Below are positions 16,654 through 25,346 of a DNA stretch of 34,590 nt, one piece after another. The stretch comes from an uncultured Oceanospirillaceae bacterium (GTDB lineage Bacteria > Pseudomonadota > Gammaproteobacteria > Pseudomonadales > Balneatricaceae). The first letter of the stretch is position 1; each line of letters opens with the position of its first letter. The notes under the pieces are model-generated. The model saw nothing but the letters and a program-made list of their open reading frames with translations, ran no database searches and had not been told where the DNA came from. The stretch is taken from assembly GCA_937136055.1 (NCBI GenBank), contig CAKZOD010000114.1:1-34590 (forward strand), given 5' to 3'. The position numbers were made by a program, and so were the translations under genes.

Positions 16654-16679
16654 TAAAAAAACCCGTGGCTAGCACGGGT
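16654..16679 (-). terminator. Intrinsic terminator of the leftward iol unit
   Basis: Read on the minus strand, ACCCGTG and CACGGGT (7 bp, loop of 5) are followed directly by a run of seven T (plus-strand A at 16655-16661). It is 100 bp downstream of the iolE stop and before the PhyH gene. A textbook rho-independent terminator. Confidence 0.85.
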
Positions 16680-16723
16680 AACAAGCCTTTAACAGCCTAC
16701 AGGAATCGTTATGTTTAATACTG

Positions 16724-16784
16724 AGCTACAAGCTACAAGCTACAAGCTACAAGCTACAAGCTAAAAGCTAAAAGCTAAAAGCTA
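16724..16784. repeat. Heptanucleotide tandem repeat at the iolE 3' end
   Basis: Five perfect AGCTACA units are followed by three AGCTAAA units and a partial AGCTA, ending inside the iolE stop codon (CTA at 16782-16784 on the plus strand). The unit changes once, in block fashion, which suggests slippage growth of two variants. Units are 7 bp, so gain or loss shifts spacing but not the protein, since the array starts at the stop. Confidence 0.9.
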
Positions 16785-17681
16785 TGCGCTTAAAGTGATG
16801 TTAGCGTCAGCACAGAGTTTCTTCAGGTTGTTAGCACCTAAAGTGGCGTATTCTAATGGGTTGGCGATAGCAGGGTCTTGTTCTGCTTCTACAACTAGCC
16901 AGCCTTTGTAATCACTGGCCTTCAAGCCTGTGAACAGTGTTGGGTAGTCGATACAGCCATCGCCGGGCACCGTGAAAACACCATTTAAAACAGAGTCTAA
17001 AAAGCTCAAGTTACGGTTGATAGAGTCTTCTAAGACACTCTTGCGAACATCTTTACAATGCACGTGATTGATACGCTTTGCATGACGCTTTTGTACAGCA
17101 ATTGGGTCGCCGCCAGCGTAGGTTAAGTGGCCTGTATCAAGTAACAAACCTAACGCATCACTAGTGTGTTCCATTAGTTTATCGATATCTTGCTCAGACT
17201 GAACAACAGTGCCCATGTGGTGATGAAAAGCCAGTTGCACACCTTGCTCTAAACAGTACTTTGCAACAGCGCTGAGCTTTTTACCGAATTCAGGCCATTG
17301 ATCTTCAGATAATACAGGACGTTGTGATAGCGGGGTATCTTGTGCACCGTGGATACAGCCACCAACTTCACAGTAAACCATGGCCGTCGCACCAAGGGTT
17401 TTTAGTAAATTAAGGTGATCTTGAATCGCTTCTATTTCCTCTTCGACGCTGCGTTCAAGTAATTGTCCACTAAACCAGCCGGATACTAGCTTTAGTTGAT
17501 GTGCTTCTAAAATAGGGCCTAAAACTTCGGCTTGCCTTGGAAACTTATTACCTAACTCAAAGCCTGAAAAGCCAGCTTGTTTTCCTTCGCTTAAACAAGT
17601 TTCTAGGGGGGTGTCAGCACCTAGTGAAGGGAGGTCATCATTGGTCCATGTTAATGGGTTAATACCGATGCGAATTGTCAT
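16782..17681 (-). CDS. iolE: Inosose (2-keto-myo-inositol) dehydratase
   Basis: 299 residues from MTIRIGINPLTWTNDDLP; the frame extends nine codons upstream. IolE dehydrates scyllo-inosose to the trihydroxycyclohexanedione, the second step of inositol catabolism. It is a TIM-barrel of the xylose-isomerase-like family; typical blocks are GINPLTWTNDD, GFSGFELGNKFPR, LAFHHHMGTVVQ, LLLDTGHLTYAGGDP, HVHCKDVR and VPGDGCIDYPTLF. The histidine/glutamate/aspartate metal site is distributed across these. It is the last gene of the leftward iol unit, 56 bp after iolD, followed by the heptamer array and terminator. Confidence 0.95.
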   Translation of the reverse strand: MTIRIGINPLTWTNDDLPSLGADTPLETCLSEGKQAGFSGFELGNKFPRQAEVLGPILEAHQLKLVSGWFSGQLLERSVEEEIEAIQDHLNLLKTLGATAMVYCEVGGCIHGAQDTPLSQRPVLSEDQWPEFGKKLSAVAKYCLEQGVQLAFHHHMGTVVQSEQDIDKLMEHTSDALGLLLDTGHLTYAGGDPIAVQKRHAKRINHVHCKDVRKSVLEDSINRNLSFLDSVLNGVFTVPGDGCIDYPTLFTGLKASDYKGWLVVEAEQDPAIANPLEYATLGANNLKKLCADANITLSA

Positions 17682-17737
17682 GTTTATTCCAAATCTAAAA
17701 CCGCACACACGAATGAGTGCGGTGTATATATGTTTTG

Positions 17738-19603
17738 TTAGTAAGGCTGCTTCTGCTTACCCGCTAAGTAACCCGCATGTGCGGTATTTGTTTCTTCTCG
17801 CGCAGATGTTTGCGCTACAGCAACATCCCACCAGCAACCGCCATCGCTAGTGATTGATGGGTCTGTATCTAAGGTAATTAAATAGGAGCGATCAGCTGCT
17901 TTTGCGCGTTGCATGGCCTGTTCTAGCTCATTAATGTTGGCCACTTTTTCAGAGATCGCGCCCATAGCAGCGCCGTGGGCAGCAAAGTCAATTTTAGGTG
18001 CACCGCCATCAATACTCTGGCAGTTTTCTAATAAATTGTTAAAAGGTGCGCCGCCTGTTCCTTGCTGTAATCGGTTGATGCAGCCATAGCCGCGGTTATC
18101 TAACACCACAACAATTACTTTGTAGCCAAGCATGACGCTGGTGGCAAGTTCTGAGTTGAGCATCATGTAAGAGCCATCACCCACTACCACAACTACATCG
18201 CTATCAGGGGTCGCCATCTTAACACCTAGGCCGCCTGCAACTTCATAGCCCATGCAGGAGTAACCGTACTCAACGTGATACGCTTTAGTGCTATCTGTAC
18301 GCCACAGCTTGTGTAGTTCACCAGGTAACCCACCCGCTGCACAAACGACAACGTCATCATTGGCCATGTTGCGCTTAACGGCGCCAAGCACTTGTGCATC
18401 CGTCGGTAAACCTGTTGGTGTGTGCTGATCTTGGTCGCTAGTGACTGTGTCGTAGTATTGATTCCACTTTTCAATTTGCTGCTGGCCCAGTGCCTGCCAC
18501 TCGCTATTTACTTGCCAGTTATCAGTGGGGCATAAACCTTGCTCAAGTGCCGTTAAGCCAACTTTTGCATCAACGACTAAAGGCACGGCGTTGTGTTTTA
18601 TACTGTCAAACTTTGCAATGTTAAGTTGGATTAATGTCGTTTCAGGACGTTCAAATAATGTTCTAGAGGCGGTAGTGAAATCCTGCAGGCGGGTGCCAAC
18701 TGCTAACACTAAATCGGCCTGTTCTGCGAGCGTGTTCGCAGCATTTGAACCGGTTACACCGATAGAGCCAACATAGTTAGGATGATCCCAGCTAATCGCG
18801 CCTTTACCTGCTTGAGTTTCAGCAATTGGGATACCCGATGCTTTAGCAAAGCTTGCCAATTGCTCTGTTGCATCTGAGTAATGTACACCGCCACCGGCAA
18901 TTAGCAGTGGCTTCTGGGCGTTTTTGAGCAATTCTATAGCACGAGCTAACTCAAAATCATCGGCATTTTGGCGGCGTTGATAATGGATTTTCTCGGCGAA
19001 GAAGCTTTCAGGGTAATCATAAGCTTCAGCTTGAACATCTTGGCACAGCGCAATTGTAACAGGGCCGCACAACTCAGGATCCAGTAGCGTTTGCATGGCA
19101 ACAGGTAGGCTGTTGATGATTTGCTCTGGACGGGTGATACGATCAAAATAGCGGCTCACTGGTCGAAAGCAATCGTTAGTCGAAATAGTCGGGTCACCAA
19201 AGTGCTCTAACTGTTGCAGTACTGGATCAGGAGTTCGATTGGCAAAGCTATCACCCGGTAGCAGTAACACAGGAAGACGGTTAGCGTGGGCGAGCGCTGC
19301 AGCGGTTACCATGTTGGCAGCACCCGGGCCTATTGAGGTGGTACAGGCCATCATGCGCTTGCGGTTATTCGCTTTAGCAAAAGCGATGGCTGCATGGGCC
19401 ATACCTTGTTCATTGTGGGCGCGAAGGGTAGGTAACTGCTCTTTCACTTGGTATAGGGCTTCACCCATACCTGCAACGTTACCGTGGCCAAAAATGGCAA
19501 ACATGCCAGCGAAGATAGGTTGCAGATCGCCGTCGATGTATGTCTTTTGCGCCATTAAGTATTTTACCAGCGCCTGCGACATGGTTAATTTAATCGTATT
19601 CAT
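17738..19603 (-). CDS. iolD: 3D-(3,5/4)-trihydroxycyclohexane-1,2-dione acylhydrolase
   Basis: 621 residues, normal for IolD. It is a thiamine-diphosphate enzyme that opens the inositol-derived ring to give 5-deoxy-glucuronate. The N-terminal Pyr domain has the catalytic glutamate E65 in RAHNEQGMAHAA; the middle domain is acetolactate-synthase-like (about 200-340). The C-terminal PP domain carries the ThDP/Mg motif GDGSYMMLNSELATS...LDNRGYGCINRLQ. It starts 30 bp after the iolC stop with only a weak SD, which suggests translation coupled to the upstream gene. Confidence 0.95.
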   Translation of the reverse strand: MNTIKLTMSQALVKYLMAQKTYIDGDLQPIFAGMFAIFGHGNVAGMGEALYQVKEQLPTLRAHNEQGMAHAAIAFAKANNRKRMMACTTSIGPGAANMVTAAALAHANRLPVLLLPGDSFANRTPDPVLQQLEHFGDPTISTNDCFRPVSRYFDRITRPEQIINSLPVAMQTLLDPELCGPVTIALCQDVQAEAYDYPESFFAEKIHYQRRQNADDFELARAIELLKNAQKPLLIAGGGVHYSDATEQLASFAKASGIPIAETQAGKGAISWDHPNYVGSIGVTGSNAANTLAEQADLVLAVGTRLQDFTTASRTLFERPETTLIQLNIAKFDSIKHNAVPLVVDAKVGLTALEQGLCPTDNWQVNSEWQALGQQQIEKWNQYYDTVTSDQDQHTPTGLPTDAQVLGAVKRNMANDDVVVCAAGGLPGELHKLWRTDSTKAYHVEYGYSCMGYEVAGGLGVKMATPDSDVVVVVGDGSYMMLNSELATSVMLGYKVIVVVLDNRGYGCINRLQQGTGGAPFNNLLENCQSIDGGAPKIDFAAHGAAMGAISEKVANINELEQAMQRAKAADRSYLITLDTDPSITSDGGCWWDVAVAQTSAREETNTAHAGYLAGKQKQPY

Positions 19604-19633
19604 CTGTTATCTCTGTGTCTGTGCTTTAGCTTG

Positions 19634-21553
19634 TTATTTATTCGCCTTACGGTTACGCCAAAAGCCAATTAATTCAATGTAATTTTTTGCAACAGCGTCA
19701 ATAAATTGCTGATCGTCAATAGAGTTGCTCAACCATTGGCGGCTCGGTTCAGAGAATATTGTGCGGCCAACCGTAAAGCCTTTGCAAATATCAAAGTCTG
19801 CGCTGTTATCAAAACTTGCCTGTAGCTGCGCTGCTGGTGCATCTAAACCTAGCATCACAACACCGCGACAGTGTGGTGCGCGCTCACTAATGATGTCAGT
19901 GACTTGCTGCCAGCTGTTCGGGCTCATCCCCGGCAGCTTCCACCAATCGGGGCGCACACCTAAGTTATAGATGCGAGAGAGGGCGCGCGGTAGTGTATTA
20001 TCATCCACCTCTGATTGTTGAGGCGGGATTAATTCGAGCAGCATTTCATGGCCTGAAGCGCAGCATGCTTGATAAAGCTCTTTAATTTGACGCTCTTGTG
20101 CTAACAGCATTTCTAGGCTGTCGTCAGGGTGGTAGAAAACAAGGCATTTAACTACGTGCTCACGGGGCCAAGATTTAAGCCTGTCACCAATTGAACGGCC
20201 ACCTTCTAACTCAATAGGTCGCGATGAAGGCTGCTCAACAGGGCGACCTATCCACCAGCCTTTGCCAGTAATATCATTGAGTGCATCTTGACCGTAAGTG
20301 TCATCAATTAATACTCCAATATTTCCTGATAATCCCGCTTCTTTAGCCCCTTGTTCAGCGGCTTTGGCGATCAATTTTTTAAGCGGCTTAATACGCTTAG
20401 GGTCAGCACCTGCGGCCGTTGCCATATCAAAGAATTGCTTGCGATGATCGAAGGCCAAACCGCAAATTTCATGCCACTCTTTTGGTGGACGAGTTGTCAC
20501 TCGGTGTAAGTAATTAAGCTCTTCGTCTAAATCTGGGCGAGGAATGTTATCGCTGTTGGCGATGTAGTAATCGAGCTCTTCAGCCGATGGGATGGCTGGA
20601 GCACAGCCGTGACGAGAGACCACTAATGCACCACATGCATTGGCATAACCTGCGCTAGTTTGATGATCAGCGCCTTGTAGCCAGCCGCGCAAAAAGCCTG
20701 AAAGGAAAGCATCGCCAGCACCGAGTACATTGAGTACATCAACACGTACGCCGGTAAACGGCACGATATCATCCATGCTGGCCGGAATCGCCCCATCTAA
20801 TACTGTGCAGCCTAATGGGCCGAGCTTGAGTACAATACTGGCATCAGTAAGTGAGCGGATTTTATTCAACGCGGCAATAGTATCTGTGGTGCCGCCTGCG
20901 ATATGCACTTCTTCTTCTGTACCGACGATGAGATCACAATCCGGTAATATACTCTGTAGATGCTTAGAAACCCCTTCACTCGAAATAAAGCGTGTCTCAC
21001 CATCTCCTAGTGCTGTTAACCCCCAAAGAACTGGACGGTAATCAATATCGACGATTACTTTAGTGCCAGCAGCTTTGGCATACTTAATAGCTGTGGTGCT
21101 GGCTGCATAAGTTTCAGGGGTAGAAAAGTGGGTGCCTGTGATCAGTAACGATTGGCTAGAGGCAATGAAATCAGCATCGATATCATCGCTACTAATTGCC
21201 ATGTCAGCGCAATCTTTGCGATAAAAGATGAGCGGGAAAGTTTCCTGGTCTTTAATACCCAGAATAACAAGACCTGTTAAGCGCTCTGCATCGGTAGTGA
21301 TTTGTGAGGTATTGACACCAGCTCGGGCCAGCTCTTCACGAACAAAGGTGCCCATGTGTTCATTGCCGACACGGGTTAACATGGCTGATTTTAAACCGAG
21401 CCTAGCAGTGCCAAAGGCAATGTTGCCAGATGAACCGCCCAGGTATTTGGCGAAGCTCGACATATCCTCTAAAGGGCTGCCAATTTGTTCGCCGTATAGA
21501 TCTACCGCCGCGCGGCCTAGGCATATAACATCGAGTGATTTTTGCTGACTCAC
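19634..21553 (-). CDS. iolC: 5-dehydro-2-deoxygluconokinase fused to a DUF2090 (aldolase-like) domain
   Basis: 639 residues, about twice the size of IolC alone. Residues 1 to about 325 are a PfkB-family kinase: GGSSGNIAFGTARLG near the start, and the catalytic NVLGAGDAFLSGFLRGW near 275-290. Residues about 330-635 are a DUF2090 domain (KEWHEICGLAFDHRKQFFDMA...GVVMLGLDAP...GFTVGRTIFSEPSRQWL), a TIM-barrel resembling class I aldolases and proposed to cleave 2-deoxy-5-keto-gluconate-6-phosphate, the job of IolJ. This fusion is known in many proteobacterial iol loci. Start is GTG with AAGGAG upstream. It lies 131 bp after the ATPase gene; a 6-bp hairpin (AGCCAC/GTGGCT) sits in that gap. Confidence 0.93.
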   Translation of the reverse strand: MSQQKSLDVICLGRAAVDLYGEQIGSPLEDMSSFAKYLGGSSGNIAFGTARLGLKSAMLTRVGNEHMGTFVREELARAGVNTSQITTDAERLTGLVILGIKDQETFPLIFYRKDCADMAISSDDIDADFIASSQSLLITGTHFSTPETYAASTTAIKYAKAAGTKVIVDIDYRPVLWGLTALGDGETRFISSEGVSKHLQSILPDCDLIVGTEEEVHIAGGTTDTIAALNKIRSLTDASIVLKLGPLGCTVLDGAIPASMDDIVPFTGVRVDVLNVLGAGDAFLSGFLRGWLQGADHQTSAGYANACGALVVSRHGCAPAIPSAEELDYYIANSDNIPRPDLDEELNYLHRVTTRPPKEWHEICGLAFDHRKQFFDMATAAGADPKRIKPLKKLIAKAAEQGAKEAGLSGNIGVLIDDTYGQDALNDITGKGWWIGRPVEQPSSRPIELEGGRSIGDRLKSWPREHVVKCLVFYHPDDSLEMLLAQERQIKELYQACCASGHEMLLELIPPQQSEVDDNTLPRALSRIYNLGVRPDWWKLPGMSPNSWQQVTDIISERAPHCRGVVMLGLDAPAAQLQASFDNSADFDICKGFTVGRTIFSEPSRQWLSNSIDDQQFIDAVAKNYIELIGFWRNRKANK

Positions 21554-21684
21554 TACTAAACTCCTTAATTAGCCACAATACTGATGTAGAGCGTGGCTGT
21601 ATTTATAAAAATAACTATGCGCAATTTGCTATGAGGTTTAGCAAGCACTGCCTTTAGCAACCCCCCTAGTACAACATCAACCTG

Positions 21685-22482
21685 TTAGGCACTTTCGTCT
21701 AAACGGGCAAACTCCGCTAATTCTGCTTCTAAGTTTTCTAATTCTTGGCCGCCGGCCATCATTTCTAAAATTTCTTCGCGGCTGACATCGGATTTTAACC
21801 AAGTACCTAAGCTTTTACCGCGGTTAAGCAAAGTAAACCTATCGGCAACAGGGTAGGCGTGATGCACGTTATGGGTGATCAGGATAACGGCCAAACCACG
21901 TGCTCTTGCACGGGCAACAACTTTTAAAACGTTAGCTGATTGCTTGACGCCTAAGGCCGCTGTTGGCTCATCTAAAATAAGTACCTTTGCGCCAAAATGA
22001 ATGGCACGAGCAATCGCTAAACACTGACGCTCCCCGCCAGACATAGTTCCTATAGGATGCTCAGGATCACGAACATCAATACCCATTTCAGCGAGGCCTG
22101 CGCGGGCAATTTCATTCGCTTTTTCTGTATCGAAGACACTGAAAGGTCCCCATTTTTTCGTGATCTCACGGCCCATAAAGAAGTTGCGTGTGACACTCAT
22201 TAGATTAACGAGTGCTAAGTCTTGATAAACCGTTGCGATACCTGCATCTAATGCATCTCTTGGCGAGCTAAAAGCAGTGGGTTCTGCATTCATTAAAAAC
22301 TCGCCTTCAGAAGGTTCATGCACACCGGCTAAAGTTTTAATTAAGGTGGATTTACCCGCGCCGTTATCACCTAATAAACAGTGTACTTCGCCGAGTTTGA
22401 TTTGCATGTTGATATCTTTAAGTGCAATCACTGAACCGAAATAACGGCTGACATTCTTTAATTCTAAAATAAATTCGCTCAT
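21685..22482 (-). CDS. Sugar (inositol) ABC transporter ATP-binding protein
   Basis: 266 residues from the ATG at 22482, chosen because GGAGA lies 7 nt upstream; an upstream ATG would overlap the permease gene. A single ABC domain is present: Walker A GDNGAGKST (about 38-46), signature MSGGERQCLAIARAIHF (about 140), Walker B VLILDEPTAALG, and H-loop ILITHNVHHAYPVADRF. Single-domain ATPases of this size pair with carbohydrate class 2 permeases (FrcA/IatA type) in place of the longer fused RbsA form. It works with the permease just upstream and the binding protein at 24186. Confidence 0.92.
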   Translation of the reverse strand: MSEFILELKNVSRYFGSVIALKDINMQIKLGEVHCLLGDNGAGKSTLIKTLAGVHEPSEGEFLMNAEPTAFSSPRDALDAGIATVYQDLALVNLMSVTRNFFMGREITKKWGPFSVFDTEKANEIARAGLAEMGIDVRDPEHPIGTMSGGERQCLAIARAIHFGAKVLILDEPTAALGVKQSANVLKVVARARARGLAVILITHNVHHAYPVADRFTLLNRGKSLGTWLKSDVSREEILEMMAGGQELENLEAELAEFARLDESA

Positions 22483-22516
22483 TTGAGATTCTCCAATTAG
22501 GTTATTAAGCCGTTTA

Positions 22517-23644
22517 TTAGCGTGTGCCAGTGACACGTTGACGAATGAAGTTATTAAACAACACCGCCACTAATAGCATGATACCTAAGAACACACGGAA
22601 CCAATCGGAATCGGCGCCAGTGAAGAAAATACCCATTTGTACAACACCGAAGATTAGCGCGCCAAAACAAGCGCCTACTACTGATCCATAACCACCAGTG
22701 AGTAGAGCTCCGCCGATAACCACTGCAATGATGGCTTCAAATTCTTTGAGCAAGCCCCGATCGGCCGCTGCCGATCCAAATTCAAATACTTGGCAAGCTG
22801 CAAACACGGTGGCGCAAAAAGCAGTAAACATGAAAAGAGAAATTTTTACTTTATCGGTAGGAACACCGACATTTTTAGCCGCTTTTGCGTCACCACCGGA
22901 TGCAAAGATCCAGTTACCATAACGCGTACGCAGTAATACAAAAGATGCGCCAACGGCTAATAATATAAACCAAACAATCACCATGGGAATGCCAGTGACG
23001 ATAGGTGAACCGTCATTATAGGTTTCTATCCAACCGACTTGTGCTAGCCAACTGAAAAAACTGGTGCCAATTTGACCACCAAAGGCGGCAGCTAGAAGGT
23101 CTCCCTCAGCTGCTTCAGAGACACCTGATACTATCGTTTTGTTGGTAAACATAATTGATAGTGCGATGGTTAAGCCACGTAAAATAAAGAGGAAAGCTAG
23201 AGATACAATAAAAGAGGGTAAGCCGGTTCTAACCACGATTAACCCGTTGAGATAACCAATCATTAATGCGCCAGTAAATGCAAAGCAGATGCTTAACCAT
23301 ACAGGCCAGCCCCAGTACAGTGCAGGTATAGACATCATCATGCCAGCGAAACCTATCATCGAACCGATAGAGAGGTCGAACTCTCCAGAAATCATAAGCA
23401 AGCAAGCGCCAATTGCGAGAATGCCTAGCTGAGCTGAAACAGTGCTCCAGTTTAAAATACCATCGGCATTAAACATTCCAGAATCGCCTGCAACAATGGC
23501 AAAAAAGATAAAAACTAAAACAGCACCTGATACAGAGCCTAGTTCAGGGCGGGTGAGAAGTTTCTTGACGATTGATTCACTGCGTACGCGTTCATCAGCA
23601 GATGAGAGCGCAATAGCATCATTTGTTTTAATAGAAGTGGACAT
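22517..23644 (-). CDS. Sugar (inositol) ABC transporter permease, RbsC-like
   Basis: 375 residues with many hydrophobic segments, probably nine to ten. The block ...GVSEAAEGDLLAAAFGG is typical of the BPD_transp_2 family (RbsC/FrcC/IatP). SLAFLFILRGLTIALS and the late GGALLTGGYGSVVGACFGALIFG motif support carbohydrate uptake class 2. It is the first gene of the leftward unit, facing the binding-protein gene across the operator region. The unit order permease-ATPase-iolC-iolD-iolE implies the substrate is an inositol. Confidence 0.9.
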   Translation of the reverse strand: MSTSIKTNDAIALSSADERVRSESIVKKLLTRPELGSVSGAVLVFIFFAIVAGDSGMFNADGILNWSTVSAQLGILAIGACLLMISGEFDLSIGSMIGFAGMMMSIPALYWGWPVWLSICFAFTGALMIGYLNGLIVVRTGLPSFIVSLAFLFILRGLTIALSIMFTNKTIVSGVSEAAEGDLLAAAFGGQIGTSFFSWLAQVGWIETYNDGSPIVTGIPMVIVWFILLAVGASFVLLRTRYGNWIFASGGDAKAAKNVGVPTDKVKISLFMFTAFCATVFAACQVFEFGSAAADRGLLKEFEAIIAVVIGGALLTGGYGSVVGACFGALIFGVVQMGIFFTGADSDWFRVFLGIMLLVAVLFNNFIRQRVTGTR

Positions 23645-23837
23645 TTTATTAACCCATTATTTCTTGGCCGTTGAGAGTTGATCGCAATTAATCTATGTCA
23701 TGCTTTTGTCAATTGGATGGTGCATTCAGCTGCACTATCCATAAGCAAAAACTTGCCGTTGCGCTCAAGGTCATTTTATTTTTTTAATCGTTTAGTTCCC
23801 TGCAAAACCGTTCATTTGAGTTGCAAGCTCGACTAAG

Positions 23838-23873
23838 ATAGAACATAAATTCTATTTATTCAATAATTAGAAT
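23838..23873. promoter_or_regulatory. Putative IolR composite operator, left copy
   Basis: ATAGAA-CATAAA-TTCTAT (23838-23855) is an 18-bp inverted repeat, followed 9 bp on by AATTAGAAT (23865-23873). A second copy of both elements lies exactly 120 bp to the right. The site is upstream of the leftward ABC-iolCDE unit. The RpiR-family gene in the same locus is the obvious candidate binder. Confidence 0.65.
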
Positions 23874-23957
23874 GAAAATATCACTGATGCCGTAATGCTT
23901 AAAAAATAATCTTAAGTCAAAGGGTTGACAATTCATGCGTTCTAGCACATTTTAATA

Positions 23958-23993
23958 ATAGAATAATTGTTCTATGATTTTGGTAATTAGAAT
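23958..23993. promoter_or_regulatory. Putative IolR composite operator, right copy
   Basis: ATAGAA-TAATTG-TTCTAT (23958-23975) and AATTAGAAT (23985-23993) have the same arrangement and spacing as the left copy. Just before it is TTGACA (23925-23930), a good -35 hexamer for rightward transcription of the binding-protein gene. The palindrome would then overlap or directly follow the -10 region. Confidence 0.65.
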
Positions 23994-24185
23994 TTTGTAT
24001 TCAAACTCACAGTGCTTTCATCGTAAAAGAGAGCTTGTGACGCCTGCGCAAAAGTTTGGCTTCAATAAATAAGCGGCTTAGTTTGCGTGTGGGCAGTAGT
24101 TAAATTTTTTGTATAACTCGCTTTAATAAACAAATAATAAATGGAGAGGAACGTTTGTCGCGTTCACTCAACAGTGGAGTAAAAA

Positions 24186-25145
24186 ATGAAAAAGATACTA
24201 AAAACGACCAGTTCTCTTGTCTTCGCGGGTGTCGTAACGGCCAGTGCAATGCTTGCACCCACTATGGCTCAAGCGGCAGGTGAGCGTTTTGTTTTGGTCA
24301 GTCATGCTGATGATGCCGATTCTTGGTGGAATACGATTAAAAATGCAATCAAAGAAGCGGGTAGCGCAGTGGATGCGAAGGTTGAATATCGTAACCCACC
24401 AACTGGTGATTTAGCAGATATGGCACGTATAGTTGAGCAAGCTGTTGCATCAAACCCAGATGGCTTAATCGTCACTATTGCCGATTATGATGTACTAAAA
24501 GGGCCAATCAACAAGGCGATCAAAAAAGGAATCCCTGTTGTTACCATCAACTCAGGAACCACTGAACAAAGTGAAAAGCTAGGCGCGTTAATGCACGTTG
24601 GTCAACCGGAATACGATGCGGGATTTGGCGCCGGTAAAAAAGCCAAAGCGGCCGGAATCAAAAGCTTTGTGTGTGTTAACCACTACATTGAAAACCCAGC
24701 ATCTGTTGATAGATGCCAAGGATTTGCTGATGCCATTGGCACAGACCTTAAAGGTAGCATGATTGATGTGGGTAAAGATCCACTTGATATCGAAAAGAAA
24801 GTTCAAGCATACCTTCGTAAGAACAAAAACACTGAAGCAGTACTTACATTAGGGCCTACATCAGCGCACCCTACAATCCGCGCTTTAAACAAAACCAAGC
24901 AAGCTGGCAAAATGTACTTCGGTACTTTTGATTTAAGCCCTGAGATTTCTAAGGCGATTAAATCTGACACAATTGCATTTGCAATTGATCAACAGCCGTA
25001 CTTACAAGGTTACATGCCTGTTGTTGTTCTATCATTGTACAGCCGCTACGGAATTGCTCCATCTAACAACATCAACTCTGGTCCTGGTTTCATTACCAAA
25101 GACAACATTTCACAAGTTGAGAAGTTAGCCGGTGAAATTCGCTAA
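24186..25145 (+). CDS. Periplasmic sugar/inositol-binding protein of the ABC importer
   Basis: 319 residues. The signal peptide covers residues 1-30 (cleavage after MAQA). The mature protein is a peripla_BP_4 type I binding protein: FVLVSHADDADSWWNTIKNAIKEAG, DLADMARIVEQAVASNPDGLIVTIADYDVLKGPINKAIKKGIPVVTINSG, and the C-terminal DQQPYLQGYMPVVVLSLY. This resembles inositol binding protein IbpA and related pentose binders. SD GTGGAG precedes the ATG. Divergent from the permease gene, it shares the operator region. Separate transcription of an abundant binding protein from its membrane parts is a common layout. Confidence 0.9.
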   Translation: MKKILKTTSSLVFAGVVTASAMLAPTMAQAAGERFVLVSHADDADSWWNTIKNAIKEAGSAVDAKVEYRNPPTGDLADMARIVEQAVASNPDGLIVTIADYDVLKGPINKAIKKGIPVVTINSGTTEQSEKLGALMHVGQPEYDAGFGAGKKAKAAGIKSFVCVNHYIENPASVDRCQGFADAIGTDLKGSMIDVGKDPLDIEKKVQAYLRKNKNTEAVLTLGPTSAHPTIRALNKTKQAGKMYFGTFDLSPEISKAIKSDTIAFAIDQQPYLQGYMPVVVLSLYSRYGIAPSNNINSGPGFITKDNISQVEKLAGEIR

Positions 25146-25201
25146 ACAAATGTTATAAAGCAGACTGTTGAATAATTGTATTGAAACAACAGTTAACACT
25201 A

Positions 25202-25223
25202 ACCGCGCAGCCTTAAGCGCGGT
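25202..25223 (+). terminator. Hairpin after the binding-protein gene
   Basis: ACCGCGC (25202-25208) and GCGCGGT (25217-25223) form a perfect 7-bp GC-rich stem, 57 bp past the stop, followed at a small distance by a T-rich stretch. It may be a partial terminator that lowers expression of the downstream regulator relative to the binding protein, or an mRNA-stabilising hairpin. Confidence 0.6.
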
Positions 25224-25346
25224 GGGTGTATATTTCATTTTTGCTTTGGTTTGATCAATTAGTGAACTCACAAAGCTGCGCAGGAAATGCTAAGATGCGC
25301 CTTGCTAAATTGCTTGACCCTTTTGTGATAATGATGAGAAATATAG

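Noticed and set aside
16724..16784. CRISPR array
   Set aside because: Units are 7 bp with no spacers and no cas genes, so it is a simple tandem repeat.
19239..19682. 147-codon plus-strand frame and similar long frames opposite iolC, iolD and the permease
   Set aside because: They are mirror frames of well-identified genes and show no own ribosome site or family pattern.
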